A stretch of 64,000 nt of DNA from Chara braunii (GCA_003427395.1 BFEA01000518.1:52100-116099), one strand, 5' to 3'; shown: positions 9,761 to 21,200, numbered from the stretch's first letter. Notes: a model not told the origin generated them from the sequence alone. A program made the numbers and translations.

Positions 9761-10430
9761 TCAGGGAGTTACATATCGTTTTCCGGCGGTTTTGGGGAGA
9801 ATGGTCACCTTCCCGTACGACGGTCCCTTGGTGAGCTCCGACTCCTTCCACGGAGTGATTTCTTCCCCCTTGGCTACCTTGCTTGGTCGATGCAGTCGTG
9901 TCAGCCCGTCTGCGTTTCCGTGCTTCTTTGTTTTCCAATGGATGATGTCGAAATCATACTCCTGTAGTCGTACAACCCATCGTCCAATTATCCCAGTGTA
10001 GTTGGTGAACCTCTTAAGAGCCAATAGAGGCTCGTGATCTGTAACGAGGACGAACTTTTGCCCATACAAGTACAGATGAAAGTGCTGGATTCCCCAAACG
10101 ACCGCGTAGCATTCACCTTGAGGGGCTGAGTCGTTCCTTCGTTCATCTGGTACCGTTCGCGAGACGTATTGGATGATGTGTTCCCGACTGTCCTTCCCTT
10201 TCTTCGCCAGAATGGCAGAGATCGCCTCGGGCTGTCAGTCCGTGATGAGTATAAACTGCTTCTCGGGATCGGGCCGAATCAAAATAGGCGCGGAGGCCAA
10301 GACCCTCTTCAAAGTGGAAAAGGCCCATTCGCACTCCGTGTCCCAATTCAACGGTTAGTCCTTCCGCAGGAGGTTCGTCAGAGGCCAAGCGATTGCTGCA
10401 AATCCCTTGATAAACCACCGGTAGTATGAG
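9761..10430 (-). pseudogene. RNase H domain
   Basis: The clearest part (10069-9761) reads LYLYGQKFVLVTDHEPLLAL.., a catalytic Asp in VTDHE, and ends H.NADGLTRL. The upstream half (about 10340-10145) is in another frame and shows ECEWAF..LKRVLA and LITD, as expected for the N-terminal part. It removes RNA from the RNA:DNA hybrid during reverse transcription. At least one frameshift and stops separate it from RT. Confidence 0.85.
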
Positions 10431-11402
10431 GCCAATCTAAAAAAGGCTCGAACCTGCATCAATGACGTGGGCGTGGGTGCATCTCGAACCACGTCCACCT
10501 TTCTCGAATCCGGTCTCAAGCCCCCTCGGGTTACTACGTACCCTTGGAACGAGATCTCAGGGAGGAAAAAATCTTTTTTCTCCAACGCAATCTTGAAACA
10601 AGCGTCTCGCAATGCCCCAAGTGTCCATTCGATGTGTCGTGCATGTCCGTGAAACGACTTAGAGTACATCAAAATGTCGTCCATGTACGTTCATTGCTCT
10701 CTTGAAGGTAACGGGTGCATTGCATATTCCCATGGGGCAACGTACCCACTGCCAGGTGCCTTCGAACAACACAAACGCTGTTTTTGGCTGATCCTCCTCT
10801 TTGACTAGGATATGATGAAACCCGTGGCGGATATCAAACTTCCTGAAATAGTTGGCACACCCAATCACATCCAACAAATCATCAATCCGGGGAAGGGAGT
10901 ACACATCTTTAATCGTGATATCATTCAATTTCCTGTAATCAATACATATGCGAATCGACCCGTTCGTCTTTGGGACTAGAACCACGAGGAAGGACCAGGG
11001 CTCTGTAGCCGGCTCGATCCATCCGTTAGCCTCGAATTCTCAGATTCGTTCCAACGCCGTTCTCCGTTTCATGAAGGAATAACGGTATGGTTTGCAATGG
11101 ATTGACGGATGTGTTCCTATTTGGATTTCGTGTTGGATAACTAAGGAAAGTCCGATGTTTGTGTCCTTGATGCTAATCGCCCCTTGATATTCAGACACAA
11201 TGTCGGCGATAAAGTGACGAGTTTCGTCGGGCACGTACTCGGGCATATGTAGCTTGTAGAGTTGTCTGTGAATGCTAACCATCACTTGTTTTGTGCAAAC
11301 ATTCGTACCGTTTCGTGGCGGAGGAGATGAGATGAATGACTTGTCCGATCGCCAGGAAAACAACGTGGTGACCATCTGAGCGTCTTCTTCTCGGATCGCC
11401 AC
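10355..11402 (-). pseudogene. Reverse transcriptase domain
   Basis: Motifs in order: VLVPKTNGSIRICIDYRKLN, then the first catalytic Asp in FRKFDIRHGFHHI, then TAFVLFEGTWQWVRCPMGICNAP, and YMDDILMYSKS. The frame 10985-10659 and the frame 10684-10355 overlap: a deletion plus frameshift of a short segment between the AMN motif and YMDD joins them, so the two catalytic motifs lie in different frames. The upstream part (11402-11040) carries the linker from protease with PYRYSFMKR. It copies element RNA into DNA; this copy cannot do so. Confidence 0.92.
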
Positions 11403-11933
11403 GTGTTCTTATGGCGTAACGCCATCCTCAATGTCTCGGGGGCTTATGGGTTTCTAAGCAATTTTTATCCCGATTGCAGAGGACGAGAGATCGCTACGCC
11501 TAGGAGGTTCCAAAGCTTCACTCTCGGCCCCCTGCCGCAGCAATCGAACCTCCTTTTCTGTAGAGAGCAAGAAGCGGGATAATCCCATAATGTCGCAAAA
11601 CTTAAGGCTTTCTTGTCACTATATCTTGGGAGAAGCGGGGTGGTGGCTTCATATAGGGTTCGAGGGGGTTCCCAAGAATCGGTCATTCGAGATACCTGTA
11701 CTAGTGGTTCTCCCAAACGTCTTTCTTGTTTTCTGCCAAACTCGGTAGTGAACCAGTTGGTGCGCCATAACCAGGATCACAGGGTTCGCTTCCTTCCCAC
11801 TGTCAGAAGTGTTGGGTGAAGACTCGAACCCTTTCTCCCTATTGTCTGGTTCGTTAGTGGGCTCTTTCGAAATGATCACGTAGAGTGGTCTCCCGATCTC
11901 GCAGGGGGCTTCTCGAACTGCAGGTAACGTTGT

Positions 11934-12974
11934 TCAGGGAGTCAGGCGCATCGACACGGCGTACGGTTTTCCGCCCGTATTTATGAGGATAATCAATCGC
12001 TTCTCGAAATCGAAGTTGGCGTGTAGCGCAGTGAGGGCCGGTAGCCCGATAAGGACGTCATATATATTTATATTCAATACTACGACATCCCCTAAGGCAT
12101 GAACTTTTCTCAATCGGAAAGCGATGTTCGTCATCCTTCCTACCATCTTAATTTTCTCCTCATCAGCGGAGATAAGGTGGTCCCCTTCGGTTAACGAGAT
12201 CAAATCTTTCCTTCTTCCTGCTCGTTCCACCACCCTCAGGGAGACGGTTAAAACAACGGCCCCTGAATCAATAATAGCGCTGTACGGGATTCCCCAAACC
12301 TCAACATCACACTCCGTGGATTTCCACGGAATAGTCTTGATCCGTAAGAAATTATCGTCTTTTTGGATCAGTCCAAACCATATCGGATCTGAGGTGTTGG
12401 CAACATTTGGTTTGTCCTCGCAGATGGGAGCCTTTCCTTTGACGACTGTTAGTTTAGCGAGGATGAACCACTTCCGGTTCACCTTGCAATGTTGCAGCAT
12501 TCGCTCGTTTGTCTGCTCTGATATGGACATGAGATGTCCGATGGGTAGGGGAATTCGGTGACCTAGTGTCCGAACGATGTTCAAGACATCAATCTCCCCC
12601 ATAACGAAAGTGGGGCCACTAGACTCTATTTCCCTGGGGGATGACCTCCATTTTGTTACTTCTCGTTCCTCATTCGCGGGACGGATGACTCCAATCATTC
12701 CCAGCTCCGGGTATACAAGCGAGATGTATTGATCGAGTGGGATGAGCTCCGCAGCTTCTTCAGTAGTGACTATCGCACTCCCTCCTCCCTCTACTTCTTC
12801 CACCATCGTGCCTACCCTCCCTGGTCCATTGGCCATGGGTGCGGCTACCACGGGGGCTGCTCCTATTTGGGCCTGTGTAGGTCCGTTGGGGCAGTCCCGG
12901 GCTATATGGCCGGGCTGGTGACATGTGTAGCATCCATCCATTCTTACGCCTGTATCAGCTACAACACCTCCCAC
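11934..12974 (-). CDS. Gag zinc knuckle and aspartic protease, 346 codons
   Basis: The longest intact frame of the element. Near residue 15 it has CYTCHQPGHIARDC, the CCHC RNA-binding knuckle of gag nucleocapsid, and near residue 236 an IIDSGA active site with Ser in place of the more usual Thr, followed by VLIGLPALTALHANFDF near the end, which is the second conserved protease strand. It matures the polyprotein. The start shown is simply the first Met in the frame; in a working element this would be the middle of a gag-pol fusion joined to the gag frame upstream. Confidence 0.85.
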   Translation of the reverse strand: MGGVVADTGVRMDGCYTCHQPGHIARDCPNGPTQAQIGAAPVVAAPMANGPGRVGTMVEEVEGGGSAIVTTEEAAELIPLDQYISLVYPELGMIGVIRPANEEREVTKWRSSPREIESSGPTFVMGEIDVLNIVRTLGHRIPLPIGHLMSISEQTNERMLQHCKVNRKWFILAKLTVVKGKAPICEDKPNVANTSDPIWFGLIQKDDNFLRIKTIPWKSTECDVEVWGIPYSAIIDSGAVVLTVSLRVVERAGRRKDLISLTEGDHLISADEEKIKMVGRMTNIAFRLRKVHALGDVVVLNINIYDVLIGLPALTALHANFDFEKRLIILINTGGKPYAVSMRLTP

Positions 12975-13013
12975 GACTTGTCCGAAGGCTACTCCCGGTG
13001 CTACAGGTGCATC

Positions 13014-13950
13014 TCAAACGACGATGAGGCGCATCGACCACATCAATGACTCTATCGGGGTATTGTGCTCATGCCACTCTTTCTTGCTTTCCTGCATTAG
13101 ATCGACCAACGTCCAGGTTAATTCCAGTATTGCGCTTGATTCGTTTGGCTTAGTAACCGTGTCGAGACGAGGCATAGGTGCGACCACTACGGATGGTCCA
13201 GGGGTTGCGTCTGCCATCGATCTTTTAACTCCGACCTGTTCTTGATAGGTGAAACTCCGACCTGTTCTTGATAGGTGACAGGACCTGAGACGAAGTCCAT
13301 AGTTTCAAACTTGTTTTGGAGCGTAGCCAGCTCTGCTTTTGCCCTAGCCAATTTTGAAGAGTCTCCGTTCTAGCGTGATCTTTTCCTTCCTGAAAGCTAG
13401 CGGCGAACTTTTGTTTCATCTCTTCCACCCTGTCCATAAACTGTTGCATGGTGTGATTGATGGGGGAAAATTGTTTCCACAATTGCGCCCGCATTGCGCG
13501 GCTTCGAGGCCAATCAACGAATAAATCTCTCCCAACCTTTTCGTCTTTTTCTAATGTGACGAACAACTGGTAGAACCTACTGCGATACTCCGTAACGGAC
13601 TCAAGGGGTTTCTGGACTCAATTTTTGATCATAAAGAAGGTTTGTTCGGGATGCATATAGTCGAATCGGTGCAAAAAGTCCCTCTCGAAGGTCGGGAGGT
13701 GCACCCAGGCGTAGGTGTTGAACCAATGATGCGCATCCCCTCCCAATCGGCCAGGGATATTAATTATGGCATCGTCATTGTCGTACTGCTGCGCACACAA
13801 CATAGGTAGCCATGCCCCAACAACGTGATGTGCGAGATCGAATAGATACAAATCGGGTGGGGCCGCAGGAGCTCGAATTCGGATAGGTGGCACGGGAATA
13901 GGTGCCCCACCTTGCTGTACGTTAGCGTTTTATGCTTGGTTGGCGTTCAT
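13014..13950 (-). pseudogene. Gag (capsid region), frameshifted
   Basis: The ATG at 13950 is followed by MNANQA and then an immediate TAA stop; the plus-strand copy at 28107 has the same beginning without that stop, which fixes the start. Body motifs shared by both copies are PPDLYLFDLAHH, NDDA..IN..GRLGGDAHHWF, LPTFERDFLHR and FFMIK (13893-13618), then QQFMDRVEEMKQKFAA (13566-13225). Fragments lie in at least three frames. It would form the virus-like particle shell. Confidence 0.85.
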
Positions 13951-14099
13951 ATTGGCAATCTATCGACCTGCCGATCTACTCCGAGTTATTGTTGGGTCGC
14001 GTCTTCGCGTATTCCTCTGCTTAGGTCGTCCTCGGTTCGCCAGATCGGTCTACTTATGGAGCCTACCCACTTCACAATCCTTGAGCTTGCTATGTGTCG

Positions 14100-14111
14100 G
14101 CTCTGATACCA
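14100..14111 (-). other. Primer-binding site, initiator-Met tRNA type
   Basis: On the element strand TGGTATCAGAGC lies six bases after the LTR end. It is complementary to the 3' end of plant initiator methionine tRNA and is the classic PBS of plant LTR elements. It fixes the strand and the 5' LTR end. Confidence 0.9.
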
Positions 14112-14299
14112 ACCTTACGGATAGCACGACTTCCTGATCAGAGTGAGAGCGGACCTGTAAGTGCGAAAAGGGGTGTGCCAAGGATTTTTGGAAAGTGGGG
14201 GGGGGGTGGAGTCCCAAGTCGGAACTAAGATCTTTTGTGCCAAGTTTCAAGGATATAAACGTAAGTGGGTAGACGAAGGACGGGGTTTTTGTTTTAGGC

Positions 14300-14894
14300 C
14301 TCAGGGGACGCGACCGTCATCTTCGCAGGTCTCGTCGTCTAGGGCTGGTTCGTATGTTGTGTATCGTCGGGACGCTATGGTTTTCTCGCTGGTGCAACAC
14401 CCGTCGTTGGCAGATTTGCAGATCTCGGAATCAGACGCGGCCGGCCTCGGGCGGAGGTTGTGCTCCCGTTGTTCGACTTCCGAGCGGGTCCGCCGGATGA
14501 ATCCTGAGGCTCGATAACCGTGGTGACCGTCTTGGAAGCACTCGGAACACAGGGGTTGGGGTCATTAAGGGGCAAGTGCTTGCCAAGGGACAACAGTCAG
14601 GCAGTGGAAGGGCAATAGACAGTGATAGGGAGGGAATTCGGTTTCGAGGATAGCAATGTCGGGTTTAGCGATGATCTGACATGTGTATGGGCTGGGATAG
14701 TCAGGGAGGTGGGGAATACGTTCTAAGGCCTGACCAATATCCCACTCGCAGATACGCTCGGCTCCTGTTGGGTATGAAAACTCCAAAGGCTCCGCCCTCG
14801 AACGTGCAGAAAGACACGTGTATTCCCAATATTCCCGGAACTCGTGATCCCTCAGGCACTCACGGTCAGTGATCCGGAAAGGAATTTCGACATT
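14300..14894 (-). pseudogene. LTR-embedded ORF, copy in the 5' LTR
   Basis: Same frame as the 191-codon ORF of the 3' LTR: VEIPFRITDREC, FREYWE, ERICEWDIGQALERI and HLPDY are all recognisable. The start codon has become AAT (14892-14894), there is a TAA at 14565-14567, and the C-terminal part with CSEC and RTRSEVEQREH continues beyond it in another frame. Relative to the 3' LTR copy it has five extra codons in the PETEFP region, an in-frame length difference. Confidence 0.55.
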
Positions 14895-15203
14895 CGTACT
14901 GCAGGTTGGGGTAGGAATCCATACAGTCTATGTGCTCAGCCGTCAACCGGACCGGGGGCAAATCCTGTAGACACGTGTGCGCGCGATGGCCTCTGGCAGC
15001 CAAGCGTACACGTGCGTGCACACGATCTTCCTTCGGTCTGTATGGGAACTTCCACAGCTTTTGGCACCCATGCATCGGCCCGTCGGATCGCCCAGAGGTG
15101 TCGCTGGTGGGCTCAGTGTGAAACATGCATCTAATCAACCGAAATGTTCACCCGTTTTACAAAAAGGGACAAAAAAACAACAAATACTCATGCATAAAAA
15201 AAT

Positions 15204-15753
15204 CTAGGTAGCATGGGTTATCTGGCCGGATAATGTGGTTGGATTATCTGGCCAGATGATCGGGGGGTAGGATCATCCGGAAATCCGGATTACTAAAAAA
15301 AAGGCCTAAAGAAAGCAAAAAAAAAAAAAAAAAAAAAAAAAGTGATATTGCGCATGCAAAATACAATAGAACTACGTTGCTATTACCTGAAAAGCTTGAT
15401 AGGGCCTGGAAGGGTTCAAAGGGGATAAGATAGGGAATAAAGAGGTTTAGAGGGGGGATGCTTACTTCATTCTATCATTTTTTATCTAAATATTATTTTC
15501 TTGTTCTGTTTTATTTTTTATATTCATATCTGTTGAGTAATCAAAGATGGCCTCAAGCCAAAAGTTGTTCATATCATTGATATGAACAACATATTTTTTT
15601 TCCAGATTTTTTTGAGTTGTTTTTTTTTTCGGTAAAAAAAATATATTTTGCGCAGGGCCGGATTTTCCATATCCGGAAATAATCCGGATATTTCATCCGG
15701 ATTGAAAATTCCGGATAAAATCGGTCTGCCGGATATCCGGATTTGTTACTTAG
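15204..15753. mobile_element. 550-bp hAT-like MITE with 8-bp target duplication
   Basis: It is absent from the sister LTR (site near 4715), so its limits can be read directly. Left end CTAGGTAGCA and the reverse complement of the right end CTAAGTAACA form a 10-bp inverted repeat, and AAAAAAAT flanks both sides (15196-15203 and 15754-15761). An 8-bp duplication is the hAT signature. The interior has many ATCCGGAT/CCGGATA motifs near both ends, as in subterminal transposase-binding sites, plus a poly-A run (15319-15341), and no ORF. Being A-rich, the duplication is less informative than a mixed sequence would be. Confidence 0.7.
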
Positions 15754-15995
15754 AAAAAAATAAACATCGAGTGGGCCAGAAAACAGACACCGATTGAGTG
15801 AAGGTAATTAATCCATCAAGTTGGCAACCAAGTAGAGGAAGGAAGGGGTGGGGAGAGGACTGACTTAATCATCCATCAATTTATAAAAAGGGAAGGACCC
15901 GAGACAGCGGTAAACAAAAGATGGTTTGCGCAAGGCACCAAAATTACTCTGAAGAGTTGAAGAAAAACACCATTCCAACACATCCCGTCCTCGTT

Positions 15996-16002
<7 letters not shown>

Positions 16003-16063
<61 letters not shown>

Positions 16064-16110
16064 NNNNNNNNNNNNNNNNNNNNNNNNNNNNNNNNNNNNN
16101 NNNNNNNNNN

Positions 16111-16160
<50 letters not shown>
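16003..16160. repeat. (CT)n microsatellite with a 47-base N gap
   Basis: CT dinucleotides on both sides of Ns at 16064-16110. It is the counterpart of the CT run in the 3' LTR. The gap size is an assembler estimate, so the true repeat length is unknown. Confidence 0.95.
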
Positions 16161-16166
<6 letters not shown>

Positions 16167-16197
16167 TCGATGCGGGCAGTCCACCGCCTCGCACCTA

Positions 16198-16491
16198 AAC
16201 AACCATTTCGTAAAAACGGACATATTATATTTTTTGAACGAAATTAAAATTGAGCTTTTGGGCCGAAATCTGGTTCACGTTTTTGCCTCCTGGGGGTCCG
16301 GCGTTCTAGGAACGCCGAACCCCCTGGATGTATCTGGTCACAGCCTTAGACTAGATGCATCTAGGGGGTCTGGCGTTCTAGGAACGCCGGACCCGCAAGA
16401 GCAAAAAATTTGGACTAGATTTCAGCCCAAAAACTCAATTTTAATTTCGTTCAAAAAATACAATATGTCCGTTTTGACGAAATGACTGTTC
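16198..16491. mobile_element. 294-bp foldback MITE, CTA target duplication
   Basis: Arms of about 120 bp are almost perfect inverted copies: both start near AACA..CATTTCGT.AAAACGG and run through TTTTTTGAACGAAATTAAAATTGAG, so the whole element can fold into one long hairpin. Each arm carries the small palindrome GGCGTTCTAGGAACGCC (16300-16316 and 16372-16388). The sister LTR lacks the insert and has a single CTA where this copy has CTA on both sides (16195-16197, 16492-16494), so a 3-bp duplication is seen. One further end of this family lies at 30279-30340. It has no ORF. If transcribed, the hairpin could feed small-RNA production. Confidence 0.8.
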
Positions 16492-17486
16492 CTACTACTT
16501 GCCAAGAGTTGTCACCCCGCTTAGTTTGAACATGCAAGCCAAGTTCGCCCGTGCGCCACAGTCCTTCGCGGCCACACGTCAACCTCGCGTACCCAGCACA
16601 AGCCTGTCGGATCGCCCAACTCTCTCTCTACTCACCGTTCTGCTCCTGGTCGTTAACTGATCCGCTCGACCGCACTAACTCCAAACTTGATTAGAGAGCA
16701 AGTTAATCGCACTTGCAAAATTTATAGCGTAATCATCCACGCAAGATAACCGCGATTGTGCCTGAGTGGGAAGGAAGACGGAGGAAGTGCCTACGACTGC
16801 ATGGTCGGGCCGCGACGTGGGGGGCATAGCCACTCTCCAAGCATCGATCCAGTCATGCATCGTTCAAGCCAATAAGATCGAGGAGAATAATATACGTGCA
16901 CAGGGGCGCAGCGAAGGTTTTAAGAAGGAGAAGATTACAATGACATTTGCGCTTTCCCGAGAAGAGAAGTACAATTAGGGTTCAGATTAAGGTGCGGAGG
17001 AGCCAGAGCACAGACTTCGGCGCAGTAGAGCGTGCACAAGCAAGAAGCATCGTGCAGTTGCAGGCAAAATTTGTGATGCACCCAAATTCCAAGCCTAATT
17101 TAAATCCTAATTACAAAAATAAATTTCGAGAACCCCCATGGGCTGGACTTCAGTTAAAATAAAATAAAAAAATTAAAAAAAACTCCTCATGCATGATGAT
17201 TGCGCCAAAATTTTTCAAATCTCATAGTTGAACAAGAAAAAATCTATGGCAACCGTTATTTTCCACGCTCGCTAAGGTGCGATCAACTACTACCAACCGT
17301 CGTGGGACCACCCCTTTTCCGAAAAAACGAGGGCATTCATGCCATTGGGTGGACCCCTCCCAATCAACCCCCGAAGCATCGTCGCGCAGAAAGTCACGCG
17401 CTTATAGAAAACAGTCATCACAGGGCAGTTTTAGGCTCGACATCAATAGCTGAGAAAGGTACTGGTAGTTTAATCTAAGGGGAGGA

Positions 17487-17509
17487 GGGGGGGGGGGGGG
17501 GGGGGGGGG
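17487..17509. repeat. Poly-G run of 23
   Basis: An uninterrupted G run just outside the retrotransposon's 5' LTR. It can form G-quadruplexes and is also prone to length error in sequencing. Confidence 0.9.
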
Positions 17510-17578
17510 ATGGTTTGGGGTATGACAGGGGGTTTGACCAGGTGTGTTGCAATTGTTTAGCTGGTATGTCAAAGGTTT

Positions 17579-18004
17579 TTGTCAGGTGTGTATGTGGAGG
17601 ACGAAGAGGAAGAGGAGGAAGAAGAAGAAGAAGAAAACGACGGGTGGCGGGAGATTGGGGCCAGGGCCCCGGCCCCCAGGGGTGCCCAAAATGGTAGCCA
17701 AGAAGAAGAAGAAAAAGACGACGAAGAAGAAGATGGGTGGTGGGAGATGGTGGGCAGGGGGTCGCTACGGCGGAAGGAGGGAAACGATGGCTTAGCCTAT
17801 AGGGGAAGGTGGGAAACAGGGCCCCACCTGCGCCCACCCAAGGAAAAAAAAAAAGAAAAGAAAAAAAAAGGTGGTAAATGATGGCTGCTTGTGGAAGACA
17901 AGACGACGACGAAAAAGAAGAAAAAGAAGAAGAAAGAAGAAGAAGAAGAAGAAGACAAGAGGAAGAAGAAGAAGAAGAAGAGGAAGGAGAAGAAGAAGAA
18001 GAAG

Positions 18005-18035
<31 letters not shown>

Positions 18036-18096
18036 CGTCGACAGGTCACAAGAGGTAGAACAAGAAGAAAAAGAAGAAGCAGAAGAAGAAACTCTT

Positions 18097-18132
<36 letters not shown>
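17579..18132. repeat. Polypurine (GAA)n tract followed by (CT)n and (CA)n
   Basis: About 500 bp very rich in GAA/GAG on the plus strand with short interruptions, ending in CT (18093-18114) and CA (18114-18132) runs. Long open frames here (poly-Glu/Lys forward, poly-Ser/Leu reverse) are produced by the triplet repeat and are not genes. Confidence 0.9.
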
Positions 18133-18445
18133 GCATTCTATGAAGAAGAAGAACTAACAACTTATCGGTGGAGGGGATGGCGTGGGGACTACAACGTGGG
18201 GTGATGGTGGGCGGGCAGGGAGCTGAAGGCGACAGCGTGACGACGGGCTAAAGGAGACGAGGGCGTGCGAACTGCTGGCAGCCGATCGTTGGAATGGGCG
18301 GTAGGTCATGTGAAGTGAGCGGGGAAACACAGGGGAGGGAACTGGGGTCCTACCTGCACTACACAACAATCTACATGCATGTACACAGCCCACTTAGCGT
18401 CCAAATGCATGTAGAGTGTTGCGTAGTGGAGCAAGGCAAGATAAG

Positions 18446-18592
18446 ATTAAAACCGGGTCCGGTAGTTCCCACCTTAAACAATTCAAAAGGACAGTCCGCT
18501 GATCTCTTGAGGTCAGCGGTCCAGATCAGCCACACTTTTGAATCGTTTAGGGCAGCCTACTGGACCCCGTTTCGGTGGTTTTTTACCTTGCA
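18446..18592. mobile_element. Imperfect palindrome, possible MITE (~145 bp)
   Basis: The left arm has CCGGGTCCGGTAG then TAAACAATTCAAAAG; the reverse complement of the right arm has CGGGGTCCAGTAG then TAAACGATTCAAAAG. The centre is GATCTCTTGAGGTC-like. Arms are about 60 bp with gaps. No target duplication was found. Confidence 0.5.
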
Positions 18593-18949
18593 CACGCCCT
18601 GGGGGAGGGGGAAGGCCCCAGGCATCGAAAAAGACCAAAAATCCCCCCCACCTGTGATGCTCTGGGATCGCCCGGTGGCCAACCAGGTGGCACAACCGGC
18701 TGGGCGGCCCGGGTTGCCTCCCAGGCGACGTCCAGGTCGCCAGGGGGCCCGAGGACCAGCCTAGCAATATGCTATATTCTTCTCTCAAATCTTTCATCGT
18801 CTTTTCATTTCTTTCAATTCACCTTCACTACCTACCTACCACTACTCAATAGGCTTATACAGGCAACCCCTGCGACGATAGCTTTGTTCTCCCTCCAGCC
18901 ATCAGAGGGGATGCATGTTGCCCCCGCCCCAACCATGGTGGTCAAGGGT

Positions 18950-19262
18950 GGGGTGGTGCCTCCGATGGGGGTCCGGCTAATGCAGAGTCCGAGCATTTTG
19001 CCAGTAGCCGCACCTCCGTTTCATCATCCCCCACCCCCAACCACATAACAGCAGTGTCCAATGCCGACACCCTCCCACACACCACACACAACCCACTCAC
19101 ACTCACACTCACACCCTTGTTGGCCAAGGACCATGCTAATACTGATCAGAGGTATCAAGCCGACTATCACCGCTCGAACTAAGTGCGCCGCAGGTGGTTA
19201 TGGGGCTCGAACCCACAACCTCCTGAATGCCACCTGTGTGCCTAACCAACTGAGCTAGTACC
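18950..19262 (-). mobile_element. tRNA-derived SINE
   Basis: On the reverse strand the head reads TAGCTCAGTTGG (19257-19246, A box) and GGGTTCGAGCCC (about 19214-19203, B box), with a good five-pair T stem but an acceptor stem with three mismatches out of seven, so this is a SINE head rather than a working tRNA. The middle shares GGCATTCAGGAGGT with the SINE at 23249-23745, showing a family. The body toward 18950 includes a short GTGTGA-type repeat; its 3' end is not defined. Confidence 0.65.
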
Positions 19263-19600
19263 AAATTGAATTGAGTTAACTTCCCACACATCCGTTTTGA
19301 AGTGTTCTTTGTGTCTCTACCCTCTTAAAGTTTTCTAGTGGGACGCTGCCCCGGGTCAGTCTCAGGATGGCAGGCTAATGCGGCTGGTCAGTTGAACGCA
19401 GGGAGTGGAGCCTGGAGGGCTAACGAGGTAGGTTTCACAAGCATAATAGTACTCACAATACCGAGTAGCACTATCCCAAATGTATCTGACCATATGTCTC
19501 TCACGTGAAGTTGCGTCCAGAAATCAGAAGAACAGTCCCAGTGTGAGCATGCCCTCAGGTGGCCCCCATCAGCCTCACCCTAGCCAGTTGTTCGTCGATC

Positions 19601-19628
19601 TTTTTTTTTTTTTTTTTTTTTTTTTTTT
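19601..19628. repeat. Poly-T run of 28
   Basis: Possibly the A-tail of a retroposon inserted on the minus strand, but no matching body with a target duplication was identified beside it. Confidence 0.8.
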
Positions 19629-20229
19629 GGGACAAGAGCTCCAATCTATTCGTGGGGAGCAACACGTGCTGGGAACCAGGACCAGCATCCCATGTAAAAT
19701 TTATACAAATGATTTAAAATGTCATGGCCATTACCTGACTTCGGCTAAGAGCAATCTGAGAACTTATGAAAAAATTCAGAAAAAATCCAGGAAAATTTAG
19801 AAAAAAAGTCCTTCGAATGCTCAGAATCCCTGGAAACCCCCACAAAACACTCTAAAATTCTCTAGCACTGTCTAATTCCATGTCGGGCTCTCCCAGACCT
19901 CATGCCCCCACCCTGCTAGGTTACAGGGCAACACAACTCACCCCAACTCTGGCCAGTATTGTCCCGACAGCAACCCTTGGTTTTCCCTTGGAATGCCCGG
20001 CCCAAGGCATCTCCAAATCTCTCTACCAGGCCTCACGCTCCTGCCATCGACAAGTTACAGGGCAACCCCCCAGCTCCGGCCAGCGTCGTGCTGACATCGA
20101 AAAACCACAAGTCCATAAATCTAACAGCAACAACAAAGAACCTTATAATGAGTTGCAAGAAGTACCCAGAGTCCTAAGACATTCTCAAGAGAACCGCCAC
20201 CTATCATTTGATGGTAATTATGAAAAACA

Positions 20230-21200
20230 GAGAGACAAAAATCAGAAATGAAACCACTGCCAATCCAACTCAAACCCTCGCTACAGGCGAGAAACCGCCG
20301 CTCAGGCTTTCAGTCCTCGTACCAAAAGTCGCCAGTTCTCACACCCCCCTTGCTAGGGTTATAAGGCAACACAAACTGCCCCAACACCAAACTAGCTGTT
20401 TTCTGACGGACAGGAAGTATCTTCCCCCCTGGACAACTTCCTTAGCTGCGAAACCCCTACCGGTTACAGGGTCACCGCCCCAGGCGGCAACTACGTTGAA
20501 CGAGGTAACTATGCCTTCCAACCTCGACATAACTCTAATGGCCTCAGGCTCCTCTTGGTCACAGAGCCACTGCTCCAGCACCGACCAATGTCGCCCCACC
20601 CCGCCCTTCTAGTAGACTTACCCCCCTGAGCCACCCTTCCTCTACTGCATGAGCCCACCCAAAATTCCTTCCAAACCGTGTTTCCGACTTTCACCTTCCC
20701 ATTTGAAAAAGCAAAAAGGAAAAAGGACCAGAACTAGAACCACTAACCATCCATCTCCCACCCTCACCACAGATGAAGGACACGCCGACCGGGCTTTCAA
20801 TCCTCGTACCATAAATCATCAGGTCTCGACTACCCCCCTGCTAGGGTTACAATGCAACACAAACTGTCCGAGTATCGACCTAACTATTTCTGATGGACAG
20901 AGAGTGCCTTCCCCCCTCGACATCTCTCTTAACTATATGGCCCCTCAAAAGGTTACAGGGTCACCGCCCCGGCAACAGCTACGTCGAGCAAGATGGTTAC
21001 ACGTTCCACCCTCGGCATAACTTCAATGACCTCAAGCTCCCCTGGTTACAGAGCAAATGCTCCAGCACCGGCCAATGTCGTCCCACCCCGCCCTTCTAGT
21101 TTGACTTACTACCCTGAACCGCCAATCCCTCCTCTGAGTGACCCCCCCCCACTTCCTTCTTGCCTCTACTTCAACCTTCCCCTTTTTGTTTACAAGACCA
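20230..21200 (+). repeat. Two tandem ~487-bp units
   Basis: The segment 20304-20620 (starting GGCTTTCA.TCCTCGTACCA, with TGCTAGGGTTA, GGTTACAGGGTCACCGCCCC, and ending CCGCCCTTCTAGT) recurs at 20791-21108 with a spacing of about 487 bp; the flanking sequence also matches. A weaker third relative with CTGCTAGGTTACAGGGCAACACAA lies near 19915. No open frame is preserved between copies. It may be part of a larger dispersed repeat. Confidence 0.75.

Larger units (their letters stand above)
14118..17422 (-). repeat. 5' LTR of the G1 element, with two MITE insertions
   Basis: Colinear with 3662-6026 but 3305 bp long because of a 550-bp element (15204-15753) and a 294-bp foldback element (16198-16491). 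The LTR end bordering the PBS has lost its terminal CA, while the other end (plus strand ...CATCACA) keeps it. Many substitutions separate it from the 3' LTR, so the parent insertion is old. Confidence 0.88.

Noticed and set aside
17475-18128. 217-codon Ser/Leu-rich frame on the minus strand, and Glu/Lys-rich frames on the plus strand
   Set aside because: All are translations of a (GAA)n/(CTT)n tract; composition and overlap in several frames show they are repeat artefacts.
19189-19262. A functional tRNA gene on the minus strand
   Set aside because: A and B boxes and a T stem are present, but the acceptor stem has three mismatches in seven and a SINE body is attached.
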